Source: Adineta steineri (taxonomy: Eukaryota; Rotifera; Eurotatoria; Adinetida; Adinetidae). Taken from it: DNA of 64,000 nucleotides. The notes below the pieces were generated by a model. That model worked only from the letters and a program-made list of their open reading frames with translations, made no database searches and was not told the DNA's origin. Of the stretch, positions 24,215-33,790 are shown piece by piece. Every line of letters starts with the position of its first letter. The first letter of the stretch is position 1. The position numbers were made by a program, and so were the translations under genes. The DNA lies in NCBI GenBank assembly GCA_905250115.1, contig CAJNOI010000028.1:1-64000 (forward strand). Reading direction: 5' to 3'.

Positions 24215-25465
24215 ATGACAGATATCAACGATAAAGTTTCTACACAACGATATTCTCGATTATCTAAATTCTTTCAACATTGGAAAGGTCATAACCATCT
24301 CTCTTCAGCCATTACACCTTCATCGCTCTACTTAGCTTGTCAAACAAATGATCTTGCACGTGTAAAATCATGCTTAAAGACAATGAAATATGAAGAAATT
24401 AATTATCAATATCCACCCCTCAATGAAACTGCTTTACATGTTGCTACAAGAAATCAACATAAGGAAATTATTCAGATGCTCTTATCATACGATGTACGAC
24501 GATCGATAAGTAATGTAGATGGTCAACAAGCTTATGAATTAGCTGAAACAAAAGAAATAGAAGATTTATTTAAACGTCCACAATCATTTCGTTTTATATT
24601 TCAACACAAACCCAATAATGATACAACTTCCTCGGATCAGCCAGTAATTAAATGTAAAATCTGTTCATTGGTAAATGATATAAGTTTTTATGAATGGGAA
24701 TTAACTGACCAAAATGCAGCAGAAAAATCATTAAGATTTCGTCATGAATTGAAATCATCTACATCAATGAGCAGAAAAGACTTGAAAAGAAAACTTAACA
24801 CAATAAGAAAAGGTTACGTCAATACACGTCTGCGAGATTCTTTCTCAACGAATAATACTAAGGTATTTAATTTATTTCAATGTGCACTAGTTAAACAAGA
24901 ACCTGACTATATTATTGCTGCATATACAACTTCTCAAGAGTTCTCAAAATTATTAAATAAAGATATGGCACGAAATATTATACATGATTTAAAAAATGGT
25001 TGTAGTCAATTCTCGTGTGATTGTCTCTATTCAACAGAAGATGGTACGAAAGCAATTATAAGTATTCTTCTTCGTTATGAAAAATATCAAAAACTCAGTT
25101 TCATTGGTAAGATTTATCGTGGTATTGTTTTACCTAAAAATACTCTTGACCACTACAAAGTTGGTTCCTGTATTATTACCACTACATTTCTTTCAACGTC
25201 GACAGATCCTGATGTTGCTCAAGTGTATGCTGATGAAGACATATCTGATTTAGATAAACAATCTTACTTTTGTATTTATGAAATAACCGATGACAATTCT
25301 ACTGCTATTGATATATCAAATCTATCAGAATTTAAAAGCGAAGCAGAAATATTAATCTTACCGTATTCGGCGTTTCTTATTACACAGATCGAACAAGAAG
25401 AGGAAAGAACACTTATTTATTTGAAGCAACAATGTTTCACAGATATCTTGAATACTAATAGCTAA
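24215..25465 (+). CDS. Ankyrin-repeat mono-ADP-ribosyltransferase
   Basis: Transfers ADP-ribose from NAD+ to a protein side chain, probably arginine. A single exon of 416 residues. Residues 36-112 hold ankyrin-type helices (SSLYLACQTNDLARVKSCL, ETALHVATRNQHKEIIQML). A linker contains CKIC (147-150). The C-terminal half is an R-S-E class ART fold: YRG with Arg302 (NAD binding), TTFLSTST with Ser327 in the STS motif, and the ExE pair Glu376/Glu378 in KSEAEIL. All three catalytic signatures are present, and ExE is the arginine-specific pattern. No signal peptide, so it is intracellular. ART domains joined to ankyrin or other repeats are, from general knowledge, abundant in bdelloid rotifers. Lack of introns contrasts with most neighbours and suggests a retrocopy or a foreign origin. 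Confidence 0.82.
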   Translation: MTDINDKVSTQRYSRLSKFFQHWKGHNHLSSAITPSSLYLACQTNDLARVKSCLKTMKYEEINYQYPPLNETALHVATRNQHKEIIQMLLSYDVRRSISNVDGQQAYELAETKEIEDLFKRPQSFRFIFQHKPNNDTTSSDQPVIKCKICSLVNDISFYEWELTDQNAAEKSLRFRHELKSSTSMSRKDLKRKLNTIRKGYVNTRLRDSFSTNNTKVFNLFQCALVKQEPDYIIAAYTTSQEFSKLLNKDMARNIIHDLKNGCSQFSCDCLYSTEDGTKAIISILLRYEKYQKLSFIGKIYRGIVLPKNTLDHYKVGSCIITTTFLSTSTDPDVAQVYADEDISDLDKQSYFCIYEITDDNSTAIDISNLSEFKSEAEILILPYSAFLITQIEQEEERTLIYLKQQCFTDILNTNS

Positions 25466-25561
25466 GAGTGTGGTTCTATTTTTCTTCAGTATAACTTTAC
25501 GTGGATAACAAATTCTTTAAAAGCATTTATTATTCTTCAATGATATTCAGTGAACTAAAAT

Positions 25562-25934
25562 TTAAAAAGAACTATTTTCTCGTCGCATAATAATGAGATG
25601 TCGTTGCGTATCACCAACATTCGAATAAAAATCACCAACAATGGTAAAGCCATAACTCATGTACAGTTTTTGTGATTTGAAATTGCACGTTAATGTTGTA
25701 AGCCAAATAGGTCGTTCTGGAAATTGTTCTTTCATCCATGATAATGCTACATTCATTAGCTGTTTTTCGATTCCTTGTGATTGTCGATCACGTCGAACAT
25801 AGAGAAATTCGATTTGACCATCTTTATTTAGGCAAAAATCGGGATGAGGCACTTCACATCTTCAAGATAAGTTGAGATAGTGCAACACTATCAGTTTCAA
25901 TGGCACGACGAAGAATAAATCGATTAGTAGTCAT
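25562..25934 (-). pseudogene. Broken GNAT-family N-acetyltransferase
   Basis: Two pieces of one GNAT gene lie end to end in different frames. The 5' piece (ATG at 25932-25934) encodes a typical GNAT N-terminus, FILRRAIETDSVALSQLI, and stops at 25854-25856 after 26 residues. The 3' piece (25562-25852, about 96 residues) begins near the acetyl-CoA-binding region with IEFLYVRRDRQSQGIEKQL and ends in YMSYGFTIVGDF, as GNAT proteins usually do. About 40-50 residues of the central fold are missing between them and there is no room for an intron. The pyrophosphate-binding RxxGxG/A pattern is degraded (QSQGIE). Deletion plus frame change and a lost glycine indicate a pseudogene. Confidence 0.7.
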
Positions 25935-26278
25935 GTTTTCACAAGAAATTGTTGAAGAATACTTTTAATTCAAGAAGAAAGATGCATTGAGTGAGTGAGT
26001 GAGTCCTCACACAGGTAACATGTTTGCTACTTATCTGTGACACACGTGTAGAGAAAAAAAATTGAAAATGCTATCTTGTGTGGACATCTCGAAAGTGTGA
26101 GTTGGTGAGTGTTTGTATCACCGTCATACCTATGCTTTCATTTATACTCACTAAATATATTGCTCATATTATTCATTTTTATCTCATTTTGGTTCTTTTA
26201 CTTATCTTTTTCTTTCTAGATGAACGATAGTGCATAGATTTCTTCGCTCATACATTGAATAAGCTCAATAGGAAAAAA
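25935..26278. other. Upstream region of the M20 gene
   Basis: 344 bp holding a GAGT microsatellite (about 25990-26003), a possible acceptor (TTTCTTTCTAG, ending 26219) and a short upstream ORF. No other feature seen. Confidence 0.35.
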
Positions 26279-27463
26279 ATGAATAGTGTACTTCTTGATG
26301 AAGTGCGTGCGATGCAGTTAGAACTAACACAGATTCGACAAGATATCCATGCTCATCCAGAAATGGCCATGGAAGAAGTACGAACATCTGCTTTAGTCTC
26401 TGCAAAATTAAAAGAATGGAATATTGTGGTAACTGAAGGTGTTGGTCAATTTGGTGTTGTTGGAACATTGAAAAGCTTACGACCAGGTAATAATACTATT
26501 GGTTTACGTGCCGATATGGATGGTCTTCGAATATATGAAGAAAATGATGTTCCCTACATTTCAACTACACCTGGAACGATGCATGCTTGTGGTCATGATG
26601 GTCATACTGCCATGTTGCTCGGTGCTGCAAAATATCTAGCTGAACATCGTGATTCATTTTGTGGAACTGTTCATTTTATTTTTCAACCAGCTGAAGAAAA
26701 ACTGATAGGTGCTATAGCAATGATTGATGATGGTCTCTTCGATCGATTTCCTGTGGATGCTATATATGGATTACATAACTATCCAGAAAAACTAGGAACA
26801 TTTGCAACACGACCTGGACCGGTGATGGCAGGAGGTGATCAATGGGTAGTTACATTTCATGGTACTGGTGGTCATGCAGGTGCACTCGTACATCTTACTG
26901 CTGATCTCACTGTTTTGCAAGCACAATTTATCTTAGCATTACAAACCATTATTAGTCGGAATATTAGGCCAGTTGATCCAGCTGTGATAACTGTTGGTGC
27001 CATTGAATGTGGTTCTTTTCAATCGTTGAATGTTATGCCATCAAAATTATGTATTGGTGGCACGGCCCGAAGTTTAACACAATCTGTTCGTAATACGATC
27101 CAAAGACGTATGAAAGAAATAGCTACGAATCTTGCTGCTGATTTTGGTTGTCAGGCAGAAGTAGAATATACTAGTGTTGCAGTTCCTCTCGTTAATCATG
27201 TAGAACAAACTAAACGAACAATCGAGGCAGCTCAGGCAGTAGTTGGCGAAGAAAATGTCGATCAAAATATGGAACCAACATTGGCTGGAGAAGACTTTTC
27301 TTATATGCTTTTAAAACGACCCGGTTCTTTTATATTTATGGGAATTAAAGATGAAACAAAATTTGGAAATTTACATTCATCTACATATGATTTTAATGAT
27401 AATGCTATTCCATATGGTGTTGCTTATTGGATCCGTTTAGTTCAACAAGAACTTAGCAATTAA
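26279..27463 (+). CDS. M20 family amidohydrolase (hippurate / IAA-amino acid hydrolase type)
   Basis: A zinc-dependent hydrolase of N-acyl amino acids, M20D subfamily. One exon of 394 residues from the ATG at 26279; the open frame extends 8 codons upstream but without ATG. Metal ligands are visible: Cys104 and His106 in MHACGHDGH, Glu140 in FQPAEE, His166 in GLHN and His366 in LHSS. RADMDGL (77-83) and the dimerisation motif GTGGHA (196-200) are also present. After GGHA the sequence is GALVH where the family usually has AMPH, one residue longer. Length and motif order match bacterial and plant enzymes. Absence of introns and placement in a gene island with ART and GNAT sequences make horizontal acquisition plausible, though not proven. 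A short ATG-TAG uORF lies at 26220-26237. Confidence 0.85.
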   Translation: MNSVLLDEVRAMQLELTQIRQDIHAHPEMAMEEVRTSALVSAKLKEWNIVVTEGVGQFGVVGTLKSLRPGNNTIGLRADMDGLRIYEENDVPYISTTPGTMHACGHDGHTAMLLGAAKYLAEHRDSFCGTVHFIFQPAEEKLIGAIAMIDDGLFDRFPVDAIYGLHNYPEKLGTFATRPGPVMAGGDQWVVTFHGTGGHAGALVHLTADLTVLQAQFILALQTIISRNIRPVDPAVITVGAIECGSFQSLNVMPSKLCIGGTARSLTQSVRNTIQRRMKEIATNLAADFGCQAEVEYTSVAVPLVNHVEQTKRTIEAAQAVVGEENVDQNMEPTLAGEDFSYMLLKRPGSFIFMGIKDETKFGNLHSSTYDFNDNAIPYGVAYWIRLVQQELSN

Positions 27464-27478
27464 AAAGTATTTATACAC

Positions 27479-27534
27479 CTTGAGGGTGTGGGTGTGGATA
27501 TAGTTGACAATAGGATACTCCCACTCGCACCCTA
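27479..27534 (+). repeat. Telomere-like GGGTGTGGGTG motif with imperfect hairpin (right copy)
   Basis: CTTGAGGGTGTGGGTGTGG at 27480-27498 is followed about 20 bases later by the roughly complementary ACTCCCACTCGCACCC, forming an imperfect stem of about 17 bp. It lies just after the M20 stop codon. The first 16 bases are the inverted match of the 22595-22616 copy. Confidence 0.6.
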
Positions 27535-27664
27535 TGTATTTTTTAATACACGTCAGTTAATTATTCAAAAGATTTTTTTTGTCTAACAATTTATTTATGC
27601 AAACAATACAACATACAAGAATATTTTATTTAACTAAATAGATACATTTTTTTTCTACATAATT

Positions 27665-30172
27665 TTAATTTTGTTCAAGTAATAATTTCTCTAATGATTG
27701 TTTTAATTTATGTAATGATATATGTCCTTGAGATTTATGAGTATTTTCATCTTGTATTCCATCAAGAATTTTAATCCATGGTCGAACATGTTTTTCAACT
27801 TGTTCATATAAACTTGCAACTGAACCACTAATTGGTTTGATTCGATCAAGAAGAATTTGTAATTCATTACATCTAAAAAAAACATATGATATATAGAAAA
27901 ATTAATTTTATTATTATTTACAATCCATTATGTTGTGGTTGACAACAATAAGATGATTTCAATGGACAATCATGAAATATCCGTTCATCGAGTTCCCATT
28001 CAATATCTAAACGTATTTGTGATGTTGACCAATCAATAGTAAATCTATATTAAATATAATGAATACAAAATCACAACTAATAAATAAATCGAATTCATAC
28101 TTATTATCAATTAATTTACAAGGTAAAGTTTCAAGACAAACAAGTAATGTTCGAGATAAATTATTTGCAATAAGAGAATACTCAATTAATTTGCGAAGAA
28201 GTTCTATAAGATATAACATTGATATTGTACTTATTAATGGACGATTCCAATAAGTATTAATTTCATTTTTAAGTAATTCATAAGATATTTGTTGACTTGC
28301 ATTAAGATTTTCTATGAACAAACAAATTAAGAGAAAATTTTAGAAAAAATTAAAAATTAATTTTACCATCTGTAGAATAGATGATTTTACATTCAATAGT
28401 ATTTTCATTATCATCTTTTAATTGTGACCAAGTTGATACGCGACCAATTGCTTTCCCGTCAAGTTGAATACGAATAAGATTATCAAAAAATCCAAGTTCT
28501 AATTGATTAATTGAACGTTTTATTATTTTACATTCACTTTGACTAGAATATATAGAATTGCTATTAGTATCTATGAATCGAAATTGAAAACTTACTCTAA
28601 TCGATGTTGATATGTAGTATCGTGTAATGATTGAATAAACAATCGCATATTATGTGCTTCTTTTGCATCATGTTGAGCCATATCATGAACATGTTGAATA
28701 TCTCTATCGAAAACAAAAGAAGATTTATTTCACTAGTTCATCTTGATGATAAATATTTACTGTATTAATCGAGCGATTAATTGATTATATTTTTCATTAA
28801 CTATAAAACAAAGAATACAATAAAAAAGAATAGTGATAATTTTATAAATACCTAATGTTAAATGATTAACTTTATTACGTTGTTGAGAAAGTTCATGATC
28901 AATTTTTGTCATCATTGTTGTTGTTCCTAAATCTTTTTGTACTAATGAATGTACGTTATTAACAGCTGTCGCATAACATTCATCACGTACACTTAATAAT
29001 AGATGATCAACTTTGCCTAAGATACGTTCCATTATTAAAGTAAATGTTATTTTATCAAGAGAATGTTTCTAAAAATCAAATGTACAGAAAAATTATTTAA
29101 TAAAACAAAATCTTACTTTAATTGATTCAGAAAGTAATTGAGCTGGTGGTATTCGATTATATTGTTGTCGTAATTTATCAATTGTTGTTTGAGATCTTTG
29201 AAGAAAACATTTTTTTTAATAGAACAAAAATAAAAAAATCGATATACTTTTTATTTTGTTGTTGAAGTACTCGTGCAAATGCTTGTAATTGTACAAATTC
29301 AAGCGTACGCAATTGATCCATAACAATACGACGTTCCTTAAAACAAAAATTTTATTTAATAAAATAACGTTTCTAACATAGATGCACAGAGGATTGAAAC
29401 CAATATGTTAAAGACCCAGTGACGGATATAGGTAGCGATCGCCCTCCCTCTCCTCAGGTATCGCCCCTTCCTACTAAAAAATCGCCCCCCCCCCCATTCC
29501 AAAATCCTAGATCCGCCACTGTAAAAACATATCTCTTTGGTTTAACTGCCGTGATGGCGAAGTTCGTTTTATCAATACATCTTTATTTACCTGCGTTATT
29601 GAATTGTTAACATCATCTGAGAGTGAATCAATTTTATCCGTAATAACAATACTACCAAAAAAATATTTATGTTCACTAGGTACAAATTTTGATAATATAA
29701 CCGATAGATTATCATTAAAAGCAGTTGTCGTTGGTTTTGATTTCTAAATAAATGATAAAATAATATAATGAATTTTTTCATCTTCTTCTTCTTTTTACCA
29801 TTTGATTGAATAAATCAATTATTTCACAATCAACCGTTTTTAATATAACCGATTCTAAAACAAACGAAAAATAAAGACTCATAGATTAAAACGTAGTTAT
29901 TATATACCGAGTTTTGATTGAATATCAATTGTAATTGGTAAAGGTGTTTTGATAATCGTTGGTGTTAAAGGTAGAAAACATTGTTTTGTTTCTAAACGTT
30001 GACAACCTTTATTATTTAAAATTTTTTTCGATATTGATGATGATATCTTATTAATTGTAATTGTTTGTTGAATATTATTATCAGCAATAATCTTTGGTAG
30101 AATAGGTCGAATATGATGAGCATTTGAACTTTGAATATTAATATTAAGTGTAAATGAAATAGCTGATGTCAT
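27665..30172 (-). CDS. Uncharacterised 12-exon coiled-coil protein
   Basis: I could not identify this gene. Minus-strand exons: 29908-30172, 29799-29854, 29591-29743, 29248-29336, 29117-29195, 28852-29068, 28761-28800, 28596-28703, 28367-28560, 28101-28311, 27922-28044, 27665-27872. All junctions are GT-AG with matching phases, giving 580 residues. The first about 90 residues are polar and probably disordered. Residues about 160-330 look helical and Gln/Leu-rich, with coiled-coil character (QLRTLEFVQLQAFARVLQQQ). The C-terminal part alternates predicted strands and helices (NQLELGFFDNLIRIQLDG; FTIDWSTSQIRLDIEWELDE). This resembles the coiled-coil-then-tandem-RWD layout of kinetochore proteins such as KNL1/Spc105, but I see no MELT or PP1-binding motif, so that remains a weak guess. 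A small hAT-like MITE lies in the 254-bp intron 29337-29590. Confidence 0.75.
29409..29529. mobile_element. Short hAT-like MITE in an intron
   Basis: Element 29417-29521 (105 bp) has terminal inverted repeats CAGTGACGGATATAGG and, from the other end, CAGTGGCGGATCTAGG. CAGTG-type termini are typical of hAT elements. Flanking 8-mers TAAAGACC and TAAAAACA agree at 6 of 8 positions, consistent with an eroded duplication. The interior has an 11-C run at 29485-29495. Confidence 0.65.
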
Positions 30173-32183
30173 TTTGATTGATTAAATGAATGAACGTGAA
30201 TCGAATCAATCTGTTCGTTGTAGTTCTTTGTTCATACCGCGTTCAATAGAGAGCGTATTTGGCGACATCTAATATAAATATATCGAAATTATTTTTAATC
30301 ATTTGATATTTTATTTTTATTTTTATTATAATTCGAAATTGCGATCATTTTTATTTTAAAATAATATTTTTTACTGATTGGTTCATTAATTGAGAAATGA
30401 CGGAAAAACAGAACAAAGAAATTGTCTCTTTTCTATACAACAAACTAAGTAATCTTAAAAATATCTATAGATATTCTTCCGTAAAGTATATATAAAATTC
30501 AATAAAATCTATTTAAATATATTCTCTTTTCTTCATTTAGCTGATCATTTGCAAGATTTCACAAATGATGTTTACATTCTGTCTTAACAACAGGTATGAC
30601 AATGTTTTTAAAAGTCTTTTGTATGTTTAACACCCACATATTTTAATGCAAAAATAACGTCATCGACTCCTTCAACTTCTCGTATTGCATTAGAAACGAC
30701 AGTTTCATTTTCTTTAAAAACGTTAGAAAATTTGAAATTAACTTAGGAATATTTTTCTCTATTCGCGCTAAATCTAAGTGATAAATAGTTATTGTGTTAT
30801 TTAACTGCGATCATTTGGTTTTAAAAGATTACTCTTAATGTAAGTTAACTAATTATAGACAAAGTACTTTTCATAAAAATATAATAGATTGTACGTTCGA
30901 TATTTGTTAGATCTATTTAAAACTTTTAGTAAATTTATACGATTTGATCTAAGATCAATGTGACTATCATAATGCATGGTCAAGTCATAGTGAAAATCTA
31001 ATGATGCTACATTTTTAACCTAGTTAAATGATTCTTATTTTATACAACTCACATAACATTCCGTATCTGTGTTTCATTAATAAGTAACTCTTCTGTAATA
31101 TTTTCGACATAATTAAAGGGAATATGTTCTGCGGCCAGTAAAATAATTGAAATATCAGTTAATATATTAATTGGTCAGTTTTCAGGAAAATCAGTAAATA
31201 ATTCAAAAGTGGCCAGTAGATTTTGTGGAAGTAGCAGTGAAAAAATATGATTTTTGTCAGTAAAAAAAAGAAAGGTAGTACATCTTTGCACAACTTTATA
31301 TTTTTTTACTTTCCATTTCATTTTATTTACTGATCGTTTAAATTTTATTATGGATCTATTAAATTAATTACTGACCATTTCAATAATTAAACTGATTTTT
31401 GAATTTTTTGTTTTACCGGCCGTTTCATTTATTTTCCTCACCACTTAAATGACACCCATAATTAGATTCAATATACTAATAGTGATTCTTCCTCATTCAA
31501 AATAGTAAATCAGATTACCTTCAATGAGTTGTTATCCATAAATCTGCGGAGACTCCAGATAGAATATCACGTTTAAGTTTCGATGTTTTTGAAAGAATTC
31601 GTTTGTTATTTGAGTTTAGAATAATCCATTATAGAAAAATATTGATTATGTTAATCTCTAAACATAATACAGATTTTTCATAGCATTGAAATATTTTTCT
31701 TTCAGTTCTATACAATGATATATCTTGTGACATACTTCAAGTCACCCACTCTTTGATAAACATACCTTTTTTTTGTAACCACCTCACCTGTATATCTCAA
31801 TGCAATAAATAGAAGATAAATGATTCATTCGAAGATAAACAAATTTTTTACGTAGAATATAGACGAGTTTTTTTAGTGTTTTATTACATTATTCCTTTAC
31901 AATGAGTGACGTACGTATACATTTTTTTGTTTTAAGTAATTTATTTATTAAGAAGAAGAACGTGACTAGAGAGTTTTTTTCACATATTAAAATAAAGTCG
32001 ACAACAATCTTTCATTTCTCTATATATGTCAAAAATAATAATAAAAAACTATAGTGAGACAAAATCAGTCATGATAGTTTTTATACAAATGTGATCTACG
32101 AACAGCATAGAAGTCACCTTTTTTTTGTTTTACTGTTCTGTAGCTTACTTTCTCTCAGTTGTATTTCTCGTTGACAAATAGTG
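30173..32183. other. Intergenic region between divergent coiled-coil and LPP genes
   Basis: Two kilobases without a supported gene. A degenerate MITE-like repeat is at 31132-31422. The remainder is AT-rich. Confidence 0.45.
31132..31422. mobile_element. Degenerate MITE-like inverted repeat
   Basis: Ends CGGCCAGTAAAA (31132-31143) and TTTTACCGGCCG (31411-31422) are inverted copies with one mismatch. Inside, further ATCAGTT and GGTCAGT stretches recur in inverted order. No clear target-site duplication, so superfamily is undetermined. Confidence 0.4.
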
Positions 32184-33672
32184 ATGATAAAACATCGTCA
32201 AAACGACATCCATCCATTCGAACCACAAGAACAAAACGAAATTACGTCAAAAAACATACAGTCATCTAGTAAACCTATGCCCAGATCAGAATTAGAAATG
32301 ATAAATTCTCCACCAACAACAACCGATCAATTTCATCATTCCGAAACAATATGGCGTGTTATTCTAGATATTACTAGTCTTATAATACGTAAAATGAATA
32401 TTCTCTTTATAAATAAACTATTATATTAGTTCTATTATTTAGTACTTGTTGTAACGGTTATATCACATTTTGTTGCTATACCATTTACACGCGGTTTCTT
32501 TTGTTCGGATGCATCAATAAAATATCCACTTAAAGGCAATACTATACCAACTTATGCTGCAGTTATTCTATCAATCGGTTTGCCACTTGTTGTGGTAATA
32601 TAATTCTTTTATCAATTATAAAAATAAAAATATCTTATTATAATTTAGATGTGGATCACAGAATTTACTAAAAAAATGTATTTTGGGCATTATCCAAAAC
32701 AACGATTCATAACTCGTTTAGAATTATGTGGCACAAAAGTAGCAAGTATTAGTCCATTTGTTCGTAATTTATACATGCTTACTGGTAAATAAATACTATA
32801 ATTAATTCGATTTTTAAAATAAAAAATGTTTTTGTTAAATTAGTGGTATTTACTTATGGTTACTTAACTACATGGGTATTAACTGAAGTAGCAAAAAATT
32901 TTGTTGGAGAATTAAGACCACATTTTCTTGCTGTTTGTCAACCAAGTCTCGATTGTACAACTATTACATCCTTGGAACAATATAATTCATATCAACTACC
33001 TGATCTTAATTATACATGTAACAATCCTGATGCTACTGCTGTACGAGAAGCACGGTATGTTTTTATTGAAACTAGTCAGAAGGTAATATTTTGACATTTA
33101 TTGATTTTAGTCGATCATTTTTTAGTGGACATACTTCTCCAATTTGGTGTAAGTTTATCTCTTGTTACATATTACTCTTTTTCAACGAAATTCACTAAAA
33201 TCTACTATTTATAGAAGATAAAAAATTCCTATGAGTCATTTCTCTTATACAAATTCTTTGTATACTATATTTTTTTAATATAATAGTCGGTTTTGGTTGG
33301 TTAATTATGTATATTCATGTTTCATGGTCATGGCGTCATCTTGGTATTGTTGGTCATTTACTTCAAACAGGTATCGCTGTACTTGGGTTTTATATTGGTA
33401 AATTAAAAGAATCTTTTAAAAAACGTATTCTATATAAAATAATTATATTTTTAAAAGGATATACACGTATAAGTGATTTTCATCATCATTGGCATGATGT
33501 ACTTGTAGGTGGTATTGTTGGCGCAATCATTGCTTTTGTAACATTTAAATTTATTCTTAATTGGCGTCATTATGATCCAAAATTTTTACCTCATACAGTA
33601 TCCAATCGAGGAAAAGCATCCTTAACACAAAGTGATACAAGTCGTGATTATAATCAAACTGCTAATTTTTAA
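32184..33672 (+). CDS. Phospholipid phosphatase (LPP/PAP2 family), copy 1
   Basis: A multipass membrane enzyme that dephosphorylates lipid phosphates such as phosphatidate and lysophosphatidate at the outer face. Seven exons: 32184-32388, 32443-32594, 32649-32784, 32844-33054, 33111-33148, 33287-33397, 33458-33672; 355 residues. All three LPP catalytic motifs are visible: C1 KNFVGELRPHF, C2 FFSGH (the family usually has PSGH), and C3 TRISDFHHHWHDV with catalytic His and Asp. Six hydrophobic segments surround them. The polar N-terminal 55 residues are cytosolic. The 60-bp last intron has no stop codon in frame, so intron retention would insert 20 residues. A second LPP gene starts about 115 bp downstream on the same strand. 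Confidence 0.9.
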
Positions 33673-33780
33673 ATAAACTAATTTTATTGTCTTTATTTTA
33701 TTTAATAAATATTTTAATCAAATAAAAATTTATCAACCATTTATAGATAAAATTTAAATAGAAAAAAAAAGAACGAAAGA

Positions 33781-33790
33781 TATTTCGCAG
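33781..33790 (+). promoter_or_regulatory. Candidate trans-splice acceptor before LPP copy 2
   Basis: TATTTCGCAG ends directly before the second LPP coding sequence, only 118 bp after the stop of the first. No 5' exon with a donor is recognisable in the gap, as expected for spliced-leader addition within a polycistronic transcript. Confidence 0.4.
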
